This document shows, piece after piece, positions 25,696 through 34,990 of a stretch of DNA of 64,000 nt. Position numbers and translations under genes: made by a program. This DNA comes from Lewinellaceae bacterium (lineage in GTDB: Bacteria; Bacteroidota; Bacteroidia; Chitinophagales; Saprospiraceae): positions 983,509 through 1,047,508 of the forward strand of contig JACJYR010000003.1 in the NCBI GenBank assembly GCA_020636005.1, in the 5' to 3' direction. Position 1 is the first letter of the stretch; every line of letters starts with the position of its first letter. A model generated the notes under the pieces. That model worked only from the letters and a program-made list of their open reading frames with translations. It had not been told where the DNA came from and made no database searches.

Positions 25696-27330
25696 ATGGT
25701 TTCCACAAAAGAAATGACCGTCCCTGTTGACCTCGCCGCCCACGCCAAAGGCACCGGCCCGGCCCGCACCCAGCGCCCTGTTTACCTCGACATGTTGCCG
25801 CCCTGCAACAACGCCTGCCCCGCCGGCGAGAACATCCAGGCATGGCTGGCCCTGGCCCAGGCCGGAAAATATGAGCAGGCCTGGCAGAAGCTCATCGAGG
25901 AAAACCCGCTGCCCGCCATCATGGGCAGGGTGTGCTACCACCCCTGCGAAAACGCCTGCAACCGGGCCTTCGTGGACAGCACAGTGAGCATCCATGCGGT
26001 CGAGCGATTCCTGGGCGATCAAGCCTTGAAGCACGGCTGGAAACCAAAAATAACCGCCAAGCCAAGTGGCAAAAGGGTCTTGGTCGTCGGCGCTGGCCCC
26101 TCTGGCCTTTCTGCAGCCTATCATTTAAGACGCCAGGGGCATGAGGTGGAAATACATGAGGCCGGCCCAGTGGCAGGTGGTATGATGCACTTCGGCATAC
26201 CCGCCTACCGGATGCCACGGGAAGAACTTGAAGCCGAAGCAAAACGGATCGAAAACATGGGGGTGAAATTTGTCTTCAACCACCGGGTAGAGGATGTTTT
26301 AATAGAAAAAACAGACGGCAAATTCGACGCTGTGTTCATCGCCGTTGGTGCTCATATTTCCAAGAAAACAGAGATACCTCAACGGGAGGCCGGCAAGATA
26401 CTGGATGCCATCAGCTTCCTGAAAAGCGTGGAGGAAGGCGAGCCGCTCAAACTGGGCCGGAGGGTCGCCATCTACGGCGGTGGCAACACGGCCATGGACG
26501 CCGCCCGTACCGCCAAACGGCTTGGTTTGGAACCACTTATCATCTACCGCCGTGACCGCAAACACATGCCCGCCCACGATTTCGAGGCTGCCGAGGCGCT
26601 GGCCGAAGGCGTGAAAATCAACTGGCTGCGCACCATCAAAATGATAGACAAGACCACCTTCACCGTAGAAGTGATGGAGGTGGACGAAAAAGGAAAACCC
26701 CAGCCCACCGGTAAATTCGAGACGCTGGAAGCAGATGCCCTCATCCTTGCACTCGGCCAGGATACGGACACTGGTTTTTTGAAAAATGTGCCCGGCATCG
26801 AATTCGACGAATGGGACGGCACGGTGAAAGTCGGCCCCAATATGATGACCGGCCACGAGGGCATTTTCGCCGGCGGCGACATGGTGCCAAGCGAACGCAC
26901 CGTCACCGTGGCAGTTGGTCATGGAAAAAAAGCGGCCCGCCACATTGATGGGTGGCTGCGGGAAACGGCTTATGAAAAAGCTCCGAAGCCGCCCGTTGTT
27001 GGGCACGAACACCTCCATGTTTGGTTCAAAACGGAAGCGCCCCAACGCAAACAAATGGAATTGGCCACCGAAGCCCGCACCGATTTTTCAGAAGTGGTGA
27101 AAGGCTTCACGGAACGGGAGGCGCTATTCGAAGCCAGGCGCTGCCTCTCTTGCGGCAATTGCTTCGAGTGCGACGGCTGCTACGGGGCTTGCCCGGAGGA
27201 TGCCATCATCAAACTGGGGCCTGGCAAGCGGTACAAATATGATTACACCCTCTGCACGGGTTGTGCAGTGTGCTTCGAGCAGTGCCCTTGCCATGCGATT
27301 GAGATGGTGACGGAGGGTACAGCTTTATAA
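25696..27330 (+). CDS. GltD-like FAD/NAD(P)H oxidoreductase with N- and C-terminal iron-sulfur domains, 544 aa
   Basis: N-terminal ferredoxin-like helical domain with PPCNNACPAGENIQAWL and GRVCYHPCENACNRAF (two 4Fe-4S sites as in glutamate synthase small subunit), FAD site VVGAGPSGLSAAYHLRRQGH at about 130, NAD(P) site VAIYGGGNTAMDAARTAKRL at about 260, ALGQDTDT near 350, and two extra C-terminal 4Fe-4S motifs (CLSCGNCFECDGCYGACPED and CTGCAVCFEQCPCHAI). The C-terminal extension sets it apart from plain GltD (about 480) and fits proteins that pass electrons between NAD(P)H and ferredoxin-type carriers. No GltB is adjacent. A link to the Rnf/PFOR-like locus 22 kb away is only inference. Confidence 0.88.
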   Translation: MVSTKEMTVPVDLAAHAKGTGPARTQRPVYLDMLPPCNNACPAGENIQAWLALAQAGKYEQAWQKLIEENPLPAIMGRVCYHPCENACNRAFVDSTVSIHAVERFLGDQALKHGWKPKITAKPSGKRVLVVGAGPSGLSAAYHLRRQGHEVEIHEAGPVAGGMMHFGIPAYRMPREELEAEAKRIENMGVKFVFNHRVEDVLIEKTDGKFDAVFIAVGAHISKKTEIPQREAGKILDAISFLKSVEEGEPLKLGRRVAIYGGGNTAMDAARTAKRLGLEPLIIYRRDRKHMPAHDFEAAEALAEGVKINWLRTIKMIDKTTFTVEVMEVDEKGKPQPTGKFETLEADALILALGQDTDTGFLKNVPGIEFDEWDGTVKVGPNMMTGHEGIFAGGDMVPSERTVTVAVGHGKKAARHIDGWLRETAYEKAPKPPVVGHEHLHVWFKTEAPQRKQMELATEARTDFSEVVKGFTEREALFEARRCLSCGNCFECDGCYGACPEDAIIKLGPGKRYKYDYTLCTGCAVCFEQCPCHAIEMVTEGTAL

Positions 27331-27481
27331 GGATTTAGCGCTGATTTCGATTTACAACCTTGTTTCCTGGGCTTTATCGCGGGGAAAACCTTGTTTGATA
27401 TTTGTCATCCGTCCGGTTGAGGGAAGTCAACCATCATATCGTTATGGCATTACAAATTGTGTTTCAATAAAACACATTGCC

Positions 27482-28192
27482 ATGAAACCAGTCATTTCCT
27501 TCCTTGTAGCCCTTCTTATATACTTACCGTTTAATTTGTCTGCCCAGCAAGCTCCTTCCAAATGGCGATGGGGGGTGGGTGTGGGTATCAATTCGCTGTA
27601 TATACCCAAAGGCGGGGGTAATATTAACCTTCTTTTTGCGCAGGATAATAAAGAGGCGAAAATTACTCGAGTCGGCAATCGCTTCGGCTTCCAGATCAAC
27701 TCATTGGGTTGTTATCAATTCAACAAGCGATGGAGCCTGATAGGAGGTTTGGGTATCACGAAAGCTGAGTCAAAAGCCTATAGGAAAATAAACCACGATG
27801 GTTATTTTTTATTCCTTTCCAGCAACTACATTTCTTGGGATACTATAGTGTTGAAATATCTCTTGTTAGACTTAAGGCTAAATATCCGTTTTCAAATTAC
27901 CACATTTGATCCTTCCTATTCAAACATTAATCTTTTTATTGATTTAGGAACTACAGGCGAATTTCCATTGGTCAACCATTCTTCTTATTCCTATAATGTT
28001 GACTACAGTGACTTTTACTATACGCATGGAAAACTAAGCCTTGAACCTTTAACTCCATATATCGCCCTTGGGTTAATAGGCAAACATTTCGATGGTTCCT
28101 TGGGATTTTCATTGCTAACCAACAAAAACACCAAGGACGACCATTCTTACAATACTTTGTTGACGAGGTTTACCATCAACCGATATTTCTGA
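27482..28192 (+). CDS. Predicted outer-membrane beta-barrel protein, 236 aa
   Basis: ATG 27482 is chosen since it opens a signal peptide (MKPVISFLVALLIYLPFNLS, cleaved before AQQA); an upstream TTG start would add a non-signal leader. The rest shows alternating strands (GVGVGINSLYIPKGGGNINL, FLSSNYISWDTIVLKYLLLD) and an ending strand FTINRYF, as in porin-family small barrels. Unlike its neighbours the sequence is A/T-richer. No specific function recognised. Confidence 0.75.
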   Translation: MKPVISFLVALLIYLPFNLSAQQAPSKWRWGVGVGINSLYIPKGGGNINLLFAQDNKEAKITRVGNRFGFQINSLGCYQFNKRWSLIGGLGITKAESKAYRKINHDGYFLFLSSNYISWDTIVLKYLLLDLRLNIRFQITTFDPSYSNINLFIDLGTTGEFPLVNHSSYSYNVDYSDFYYTHGKLSLEPLTPYIALGLIGKHFDGSLGFSLLTNKNTKDDHSYNTLLTRFTINRYF

Positions 28193-28407
28193 AATTAGGT
28201 TGTTGCTCAAAAAAGTAGCCCAGACTAAAAAAACCTCTGCTTTAAAAATCCGAACAAGAATATATCTCGTATGGTAAAGTGAGCATTTTCACCTACTACC
28301 CATCTTTTTTACCGACAACAAAAGAAAACAGCTCTTTTCCCTTAGTGGCCCAAACTGCTGGCGGAAACTACCTTTTACCTAACATTATAACCTAAAATTT
28401 ATTCATT

Positions 28408-31377
28408 ATGACCAAGACGTTTTACCCTTGGGTGATGGGCCTATGCCTTTTACTCACCCCCCTATTCCTGAAGGCACAATGCGATGTCGTCCAATCGAAC
28501 GTGACGACGGACACCGGACTCGGCTACCTCGAACTCAATGATCCTAATGCCGTGCAAACTATCAATGTGGTCACTAATTCAACAGCAGCGGCAGCTTATG
28601 TTTACATGCTGACCAACTCCAGTTTCAACATCGTCGAATTCATGGACGGCCCAACGGCCACCATTGATCTTTGCCCTTACAATGCGGGCAAATACTTTAT
28701 TTGGGGCATGTCCTACTCGGGCAGCATCAACCTGAATGTTGGCGATCTGGTATTTACCGGCCCGTTTTCATCGGGTTGTTTTCTCATTTCCCTGACAGCC
28801 GTAGTTGTACAGAAAAACTTCGATGGAGGCAATTGCTCCGGCGACCCCTGCGCAGGGGTGGACGGCGGCATGGTGATGCTGCAAAATGGCGGAACGGACA
28901 CTACAATTGTCATTGACGCCAACCCCGACCCAGTTTCCTTTACTTCAAACATCACCCCGACCAACTTCGCATTTACCTATATAGTGACTGATGCCAATGA
29001 CAACATCCTGGCCGTACCGGCAGGCAACATGGTGGATTTCAATGGCGCTGGTGTGGGTGTTTGCCATGTTTATGGCCTCGCTTACACGGGCAACCTGAAT
29101 GCCATGATGGGCGATCCGATCCTGACGACAGATTTATCGGACGATTGCTTCGACCTTTCCAATAACTTCCTCACCGTCAACCGCATTTCCGACACGACCA
29201 CTGCCAACCGGGTGGCGCAGTTCTTTGTGTCCTCCAATACGCAACCACTCGTGGGGGTTTACCATATTCTGTCGAATGGCAGTATTGATGCGGAAAGCTT
29301 TCCAAGCGTGGCGGGCGATGCCGATGGAATTTATTACAGCATGAGCGGCGATGTTTTGTACCAGCTCAACCGCACGGACAATGTCATCAACGCTTACGGC
29401 GACGTGAACGCCAGCCTGGACATGGGAAATGACCCTGTGGTTACGGCAACCTCCATGTCAGATTTTACCAATGGCCGTGAAATAGCCGTGAGCGGCGACA
29501 AACTCATCGTGGTGCAAGATGCGGCAGCTTCCAATGGCAACACAGACCTCTTGTTGGTGTACCAAATCACGCAAACAGGTTTTGATTTGCTTAAAACCTT
29601 CGAGCCAGGATTCGCCCTGTGGGGCATCGCTTTGAACGGCAGCACCCTTTACGCCGTGGAAGATTTGACCAACAACGTTTATATTTTTAAAAATATCTTC
29701 AACCAACCTTCCGGCTTCATTGACCCCACCAATGTGGTGACCGTGGAAGGCATCGTGCGCACGCATGGCATCACCTATGAAGCCAGCGGCGACCGTCTGA
29801 TACTCACAGATATAGGCGACGCAGCCAACCCCAACGACGGAGCTTTTACCATCATCAGCAATTTTGATTCGATTATGGCCAACGGCTTTATTCAGTTGGG
29901 CGATCAGGTGCGGGTAGAAGGCCCGAATTCCATGCTCGGCAACCCGGTGGACATCGCGATTGACAACGACCGCAACATGATCTACGTGGCCGAACGTGCC
30001 AATGGCGGTGGACGGGTCCTTTGCTTCAATGTGCCTACCACTTCCGGCGACGCAACGCCAACCTACAATGACCTGTTCGCTGGTGTCTCTGCCATCCACT
30101 TCCCTTCGCCGGATCAGGATTCTTTGACCACTGTGTCCCAATTGTTTGTCTCCTCCAATACGCAGGGCAACGTAGGTGTTTTTGATATAAAAAACAACGC
30201 ACAGTTGGTGGCCTCCACCTTTCCGAGCGAAGCAACGGACGCCGACGGTATCTATTTCGACAAGGACGCCGATGTGTTGTACCAACTCAACCGCACGGAC
30301 AATGTCATCAATGCTTACAGCAGTGTGAACGCCAATCTGATGGCAGGCATGGATCCAATACTGTCGGGCACCTCAACTTCCGACTTCGCCAATGGCCGTG
30401 AAATAGCAGTCAACGATTCTTTCATCGTGGTGGTGCAGGATGCCGATCCTTCCAATACAAACACGAACGCATTTTATATTTATGAAAAATCGCCAACGGC
30501 ACTCAACCTGGTGAAATCTTACACGACAAGCTTCAACCTGTGGGGTATCCATTTGGACACCACCACGCTGTATGCTGTGGAAGACAACTCCAACATGGTA
30601 GCTATTTTCAATGATTTCTTCAACCAACCAGCCGGGCCAATTACGCCCAGCCAGGAGGTCGAAATAGAAGGGATCACAAGGACACACGGCCTGACCTACT
30701 ATGCTGCGGATGATGTGCTGTTCCTGACGGACATCGGCGACGCAGCCAATCCAAACGACGGTGCCTTTGTCATTATCTGGAACTTTGGCGCAGTGAGCGG
30801 CGACGGTGTTGTGGACCTTGGCGAACAGGTGCGCATCGAAGGCCCGTCCACCATGCTCGGCAATCCTGTGGACATTGCCCTCGACCGGGATGCCATGATT
30901 GTCTATCTGGCAGAACGTGCCAATGGCGGCGGCAAAGTACTCGCATTTGGGATGCCGGTCAATTCCGGTGATTATTCGCCAATGTACAGCGCTGCATTTG
31001 ATGGTGCTTCTGCTGTGTACCTCTCAGGCGGCGAGGATATGATGTTCACCGGCAACCAAATGAACAGTTGGTATAGGGGTAGGCCGATAGTGTCGGCTTT
31101 TAAAGCTCCAACAAAAAACCCTGGATTGAAAGTTTACCCGAACCCAGTGTCGAGCAATATAAACCTGGCATGGGAACAACCTGACGCAACCCTGGACAGC
31201 GAGGTGATCATCCGGATCATCGACAACCAGGGCCGTGAAATCCGCAGCCAAAAAGCAGCCTCGGTGGAAGGGCTGAACAATCTCCAACTTTACATTGAAA
31301 ACCTGCGGCCAGGCATGTACCATGTGTTCGTCACGGGCGACGGGATGGTCAGGCACCAGCGGTTTGTGAAAGAATGA
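28408..31377 (+). CDS. T9SS-secreted protein with duplicated propeller domain, 989 aa
   Basis: Signal peptide 1-24 (ends FLKAQ). Residues about 25-265 hold two shorter repeats with cysteines (TGLGYLELND and GTDTTIVIDAN types). Residues about 270-570 and 575-885 are two copies of one domain: FFVSSNTQ, LYQLNRTDNVINAY, FTNGREIAV, LWGIALNGSTLYAVED, RTHGITYEAS, LTDIGDAANPNDGAF, and MLGNPVDIAID recur nearly unchanged. The pattern suggests a beta-propeller (lactonase/NHL-like). The end (VYPNPVSSNINLAW ... VRHQRFVKE) is a type A T9SS sorting domain, so it is exported and probably surface-anchored. Substrate unknown. A terminator follows at 31408-31440. Confidence 0.88.
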   Translation: MTKTFYPWVMGLCLLLTPLFLKAQCDVVQSNVTTDTGLGYLELNDPNAVQTINVVTNSTAAAAYVYMLTNSSFNIVEFMDGPTATIDLCPYNAGKYFIWGMSYSGSINLNVGDLVFTGPFSSGCFLISLTAVVVQKNFDGGNCSGDPCAGVDGGMVMLQNGGTDTTIVIDANPDPVSFTSNITPTNFAFTYIVTDANDNILAVPAGNMVDFNGAGVGVCHVYGLAYTGNLNAMMGDPILTTDLSDDCFDLSNNFLTVNRISDTTTANRVAQFFVSSNTQPLVGVYHILSNGSIDAESFPSVAGDADGIYYSMSGDVLYQLNRTDNVINAYGDVNASLDMGNDPVVTATSMSDFTNGREIAVSGDKLIVVQDAAASNGNTDLLLVYQITQTGFDLLKTFEPGFALWGIALNGSTLYAVEDLTNNVYIFKNIFNQPSGFIDPTNVVTVEGIVRTHGITYEASGDRLILTDIGDAANPNDGAFTIISNFDSIMANGFIQLGDQVRVEGPNSMLGNPVDIAIDNDRNMIYVAERANGGGRVLCFNVPTTSGDATPTYNDLFAGVSAIHFPSPDQDSLTTVSQLFVSSNTQGNVGVFDIKNNAQLVASTFPSEATDADGIYFDKDADVLYQLNRTDNVINAYSSVNANLMAGMDPILSGTSTSDFANGREIAVNDSFIVVVQDADPSNTNTNAFYIYEKSPTALNLVKSYTTSFNLWGIHLDTTTLYAVEDNSNMVAIFNDFFNQPAGPITPSQEVEIEGITRTHGLTYYAADDVLFLTDIGDAANPNDGAFVIIWNFGAVSGDGVVDLGEQVRIEGPSTMLGNPVDIALDRDAMIVYLAERANGGGKVLAFGMPVNSGDYSPMYSAAFDGASAVYLSGGEDMMFTGNQMNSWYRGRPIVSAFKAPTKNPGLKVYPNPVSSNINLAWEQPDATLDSEVIIRIIDNQGREIRSQKAASVEGLNNLQLYIENLRPGMYHVFVTGDGMVRHQRFVKE

Positions 31378-31407
31378 TTTAATTCGTTCTCATTTTTTAT
31401 AAAAAGG

Positions 31408-31440
31408 GCAGGAAGGGCAATGTGCTCTTTCTGCTTTTTT
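31408..31440 (+). terminator. Terminator after T9SS propeller gene
   Basis: Stem GCAGGAAG (31408-31415) with CTTTCTGC (31427-31434), one G-U pair, then a T-run. Confidence 0.75.
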
Positions 31441-31461
31441 ATTTTTACCGAAAATTGAGAA

Positions 31462-32253
31462 ATGAAAGTGGCCAACTACGACCGAATCGGCAAGAATTAC
31501 AACCTCACCAGGAAAGCCGACCCTTATTTGGCCAAAAGGCTGCATCATTTTTTACGAACCCAACCGACAGAAAAATACCTCGACATAGGCTGCGGCACGG
31601 GCAACTACACCGTCGCCCTACATGATATAGGAATAGATTTTATTGGGGTTGACCCTTCCATGCAAATGCTTCAAAAAGCCAAAGCCAACAACCCGAACAT
31701 CCAATGGGTACAGGCCAAAGCAGAAGATTTGCCCTTTGAAAATGAAAGTTTCGATGGCGCAATGGTTACACTGACCATCCATCATTGGTCGGATTTGGGA
31801 AATGCTTTTGATGAAATTGCAAGGGTGTTGAGGCCGAAGGGCCGCTTGGTCATTTTTACCTCTACACCACATCAAATGAAAGGTTATTGGCTGAACCACT
31901 ACTTTCCCAATATGCTGAACGATTCGATGGTACAGATGCCGTCGTTGGAAAGGGTTGTTGAAAGCCTGACCAAAGCAGGATTTACAATATCGGTGCTTGA
32001 AAAATACTTCATCCGGGAAGGCCACGAGGATTTGTTCCTTTATGCTGGCAAACATGAGCCTGCCCTTTATTTGGATGAACGGGTGCGGCAAGGCATTTCA
32101 TCCTTTTCTTCCCTCGCCAATCGGGAGGAAGTGGCAAATGGGCTGCGGTATTTAAAGGAAGATATAGCATCGGGATTTATCCGGGAAATAATCAAAGAAT
32201 ATGAAAATGAGGAAGGGGATTATATTTTCCTGGTGGCAGTAAAGGCTGGGTGA
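31462..32253 (+). CDS. Class I SAM-dependent methyltransferase, 263 aa
   Basis: Methyltransf_11-type fold: motif I LDIGCGTGNYTVAL near residue 40, acidic loop GVDPSMQMLQKAKA, motif LPFENESFDGAMVTLTIHHW, and RVLRPKGRLVIFT. Closest in style to UbiE/small-molecule methyltransferases, but the acceptor cannot be told. Starts 22 nt after the upstream terminator, so it has its own transcript. Confidence 0.9.
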   Translation: MKVANYDRIGKNYNLTRKADPYLAKRLHHFLRTQPTEKYLDIGCGTGNYTVALHDIGIDFIGVDPSMQMLQKAKANNPNIQWVQAKAEDLPFENESFDGAMVTLTIHHWSDLGNAFDEIARVLRPKGRLVIFTSTPHQMKGYWLNHYFPNMLNDSMVQMPSLERVVESLTKAGFTISVLEKYFIREGHEDLFLYAGKHEPALYLDERVRQGISSFSSLANREEVANGLRYLKEDIASGFIREIIKEYENEEGDYIFLVAVKAG

Positions 32254-32324
32254 TTTTTTTTTATAAACCATTGATATAGAACATATTCACTGTAAGCCCG
32301 TTGTCATTGAAAAACAACCGGTTT

Positions 32325-32558
32325 ATGAAACTCAACCCTCCCCTGTTGCTGAAAAAATATTGGCTTGCTTTGGCAAATCTGATATTACTCCTGTCACCCA
32401 TTGCCGCCCAGGTGCCGGAAGGCATCCCCAATAAAGAAACCCCGATCGATTGGACTTCCTGGCCGGACAGGATATTGTACATCGGGTTGCCGCTTTTGAT
32501 TCTCATCCTGTTCTTGATTGGCCGCATGAGGAAGCGCAAAAAAAGTGACGGATCCTAA
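32325..32558 (+). CDS. Small one- or two-TM membrane protein, 77 aa
   Basis: ATG 32325 chosen over a TTG at 32301. Sequence has an N-terminal hydrophobic stretch (YWLALANLILLLSPIAAQ), possibly a cleaved signal, then a short loop and a second hydrophobic segment (ILYIGLPLLILILFLIG) ending in RMRKRKKSDGS, a stop-transfer pattern. No family recognised. Lies between a methyltransferase and an AhpD-like gene on the same strand. Confidence 0.65.
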   Translation: MKLNPPLLLKKYWLALANLILLLSPIAAQVPEGIPNKETPIDWTSWPDRILYIGLPLLILILFLIGRMRKRKKSDGS

Positions 32559-32692
32559 ACTCGGTTTTTCAAATCTTTCCATTTTATCACTGTTATTTCT
32601 TCCCCATTTAATTCTCTATTTTCGCCCATCCCGATGGGTGTTGAATTGACCTCCATTCATCATTCATCTTTCATCCTTAACCATTCAAAAAA

Positions 32693-33046
32693 ATGTCACT
32701 TGTAACAGACTTCAACGACTACCGGGCGAAAATGAACGAGAAGATTTTTGCCCAGAATAACAAGGCGCTCAACCGCTTCTTTGCCCTGGACAAAAACGCC
32801 TACGAAGATGGTGCGATTGACAAAAAGACCAAGGAACTGCTGGGCCTTGTCGCTTCGATGGTGTTGCGCTGCGACGACTGCATCCGTTATCACCTCGGCA
32901 CCTGCCACGAACTCGGCGTGACCCGTGAGGCAGTATTCGAGGTGTTCGCCATTGCCAACCTGGTGGGCGGCTCAATCTGCATCCCGCATACCCGGCGGGC
33001 GGTGGAGTATTGGGAAGCGTTGGAGGGGGAAGGAGTCATCCGATAA
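32693..33046 (+). CDS. Carboxymuconolactone decarboxylase / AhpD-like protein, 117 aa
   Basis: Helical AhpD-like fold with the redox pair in VLRCDDCIRYHLGTCHELG (CxxC plus His) and the family start KTKELLGLVASMV. Such proteins act as thiol-dependent peroxide-reduction partners or as uncharacterised decarboxylase-like enzymes; the CxxCxxxH motif favours a redox role. Convergent with the MFS gene that follows. Confidence 0.9.
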   Translation: MSLVTDFNDYRAKMNEKIFAQNNKALNRFFALDKNAYEDGAIDKKTKELLGLVASMVLRCDDCIRYHLGTCHELGVTREAVFEVFAIANLVGGSICIPHTRRAVEYWEALEGEGVIR

Positions 33047-33100
33047 CTATGGCCACGATATCCAATTACTGCCCATTTTCGCATTAAGGATTTTAAAAAA

Positions 33101-34441
33101 TCAATGTCCTGCCCCCTGCATGGTCACCTCGCCGCCCAGCCTTCGCTTTTCCTTAATCAGCAGGGTCAGAAGGGCAGCAATAAGCAGCAAAACCCCGGCA
33201 AAAGTGATAGCATTGCGGGGGTCGTCGCCGAGAAAATGTTCGAGGATATACCCAAAAGTCAGGGTCTGTATCAGCATGGGCACCACAATCATCATGTTGA
33301 TGATGCCCATATAGACGCCGTACCGCTCCTTGGGTATCCCACCCACCACCATCAGGTAGGGAATGCCCATCATACTGGCCCATCCGATGCCGAAGCCGGT
33401 GATGGCGCCAAAAAGCAGGAACTTGTTGCCGATGTGCGGGAAGGCCAAAAAGCCAATGCCGGCAAGCAAAAGGCACATAAAATGCACGTATTTGGCGAGG
33501 TATCTCTTGGCAAACCAAGCCAATGCAAATGCTGTGAGAAAGGTCACGACGTTGTACCAGCCGTTCACGAGTCCAGTCCAGCTTACTGCTGCTTCATATA
33601 ATTTTGGATTGCTCTTCGGCGTGACATTCCAGACAGAAAGGGCAACGCTTTTCGAGGAATTTTGCCAATAGCAAAACAGGGCGTACCATTGAAAAAGATA
33701 GACCAGCGCCAGTTGCCACATGATTTTTGGCATATCAACGATGGCGGCGGGTACTTCCTTGAAGGGCAACCAAATGTTGAAAGGTGTTTTCCGCAATTCC
33801 CTGAGTTCCTCTTCAGTTGGCGGAATTTCCGGCGTGGTGCGCATGCTCCACCAAACCGTGCCGATGGAGCAGACGGCCCCAAGAAAGAAGGATCCGTAGA
33901 CCCAGGTGGGCAGCGAGCCTGTTTTCCCTACCAGGAGCAAAGGAAAAACAAAAAGTGAAACGTTGGCAAGTGTCTGCCCCAAACCCGTAAAAAAACTTTG
34001 CGTCTGGAAGCCCAGGCCCTTTTGTTCGTCGTTCAATTTATCGGCGATGAATGCCCGGTAAGGCTCCATAGCAGTATTGTTGCCTGCGTCCAGAATCCAG
34101 AGTAGGCCGGCGGCCATCCAGAGAGCGCTGCTGAATGGAAACAAGAAAAGGCAAATGCTGCACAGGATGGCCCCTGCCAGAAAATAGGGTTTGCGCCTGC
34201 CCCAGCGTGGGCTCCAGGTTTTGTCGCTCAATGCGCCGATAATAGGCTGGATGATTAGCCCGGTCATAGGGCCTGCCAGGTTAAGGATTGGGATTTCGTG
34301 GGGAGAGGCGCCGAGCATGTCGTAAATAGGGGTGACAGCGCTCTGTTGCAGCCCAAAGCTGTATTGAATGCCGAAGAACCCCACGTTCATGTTGATAATC
34401 TGCGAAAAAGTAAGTGGTGTCTTTTTAAGTTTTTCCAGCAT
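33101..34441 (-). CDS. MFS transporter, SLC45/sugar-type, 446 aa
   Basis: Twelve hydrophobic segments with the MFS motif between TM2 and TM3 (GALSDKTWSPRWGRRKPYFL) and a proline- and glycine-rich TM1 (MNVGFFGIQYSFGLQQS), as in the SLC45 sucrose/maltose-proton symporter group. Another diagnostic piece is DAGNNTAMEPYRAFIADKL. Probably imports a disaccharide; no glycoside hydrolase lies next to it. Length is normal. Confidence 0.85.
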   Translation of the reverse strand: MLEKLKKTPLTFSQIINMNVGFFGIQYSFGLQQSAVTPIYDMLGASPHEIPILNLAGPMTGLIIQPIIGALSDKTWSPRWGRRKPYFLAGAILCSICLFLFPFSSALWMAAGLLWILDAGNNTAMEPYRAFIADKLNDEQKGLGFQTQSFFTGLGQTLANVSLFVFPLLLVGKTGSLPTWVYGSFFLGAVCSIGTVWWSMRTTPEIPPTEEELRELRKTPFNIWLPFKEVPAAIVDMPKIMWQLALVYLFQWYALFCYWQNSSKSVALSVWNVTPKSNPKLYEAAVSWTGLVNGWYNVVTFLTAFALAWFAKRYLAKYVHFMCLLLAGIGFLAFPHIGNKFLLFGAITGFGIGWASMMGIPYLMVVGGIPKERYGVYMGIINMMIVVPMLIQTLTFGYILEHFLGDDPRNAITFAGVLLLIAALLTLLIKEKRRLGGEVTMQGAGH

Positions 34442-34864
34442 GGTTATCCATTTTGTATTGGGCGGTAAAATAGCTCAAATATTGGGTTTGGGTCAAAAAA
34501 CCTTTGTCGTTCCGGCAAAGCCATCAAAATCGGCGCATACAACCGTTTTTGGCCGGGAATTTCCTGTTGCCTTAAAATTTTCTTAAAAAAATTTCGGTGA
34601 TGTTGAGGAAAGAACGTTAATTTGCCAATCGGAATAAAGAAGCGTAATTTTGAAGTCTGATAGATTACAATTCTCCATAAAACGTAAAAGAACTTTTTAT
34701 TTTTGGCAATGGGTGAGGTAAGGCTTGAAAATTTAATCATTGAAAAGCCGTTTCTTCTTCCGGATTGCAATAGATTACTTGGTTTAAAACTAAATGGTAG
34801 TACAACTTTAAATTTTGTGAAGGTACCTCAATTCCTTCATAATAACAGTCGGGTGATTTCTTAC

Positions 34865-34899
34865 AAGAGCGGGGCGTTTTTTGCCTGCGCTCTTTTTTT
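34865..34899 (+). terminator. Terminator in gene-free region
   Basis: AAGAGCG (34865-34871) pairs with CGCTCTT (34888-34894), with an inner GGC/GCC pairing, followed by seven T. No protein gene ends before it. Confidence 0.75.
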
Positions 34900-34975
34900 A
34901 TTGTGAAATGCTCCACAGTGGCTTTGCAATTTCAAAGGGTACCCAAACAACCTCAAACAATTTAAAACGACTCCC

Positions 34976-34983
34976 TACATTTG
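34976..34983 (+). promoter_or_regulatory. -7 box TACATTTG just before lolD-type gene
   Basis: Full TAnnTTTG match ending 7 nt before the ATG, so the mRNA would be nearly leaderless. No good TTTG is seen at the -33 position. Confidence 0.5.
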
Positions 34984-34990
34984 CCCACTT

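Larger units (their letters stand above)
34442..34990. other. Gene-free stretch with plus-strand terminator, 549 bp
   Basis: No convincing gene; one 67-codon open frame (34703-34906) has no family features and runs through a terminator hairpin (34865-34899). A transcript ending there could be a small RNA or the leader of an unknown unit. An 11-bp motif TTACTTGGTTT at about 34775 recurs at about 40437 and 44398. Confidence 0.5.

Noticed and set aside
25696..27330. Glutamate synthase small subunit (gltD)
   Set aside because: No GltB nearby and an added C-terminal double ferredoxin domain; only GltD-like is supported.
34703..34906. 67-codon plus-strand ORF
   Set aside because: Runs into a terminator hairpin, no family likeness, no promoter or ribosome site.
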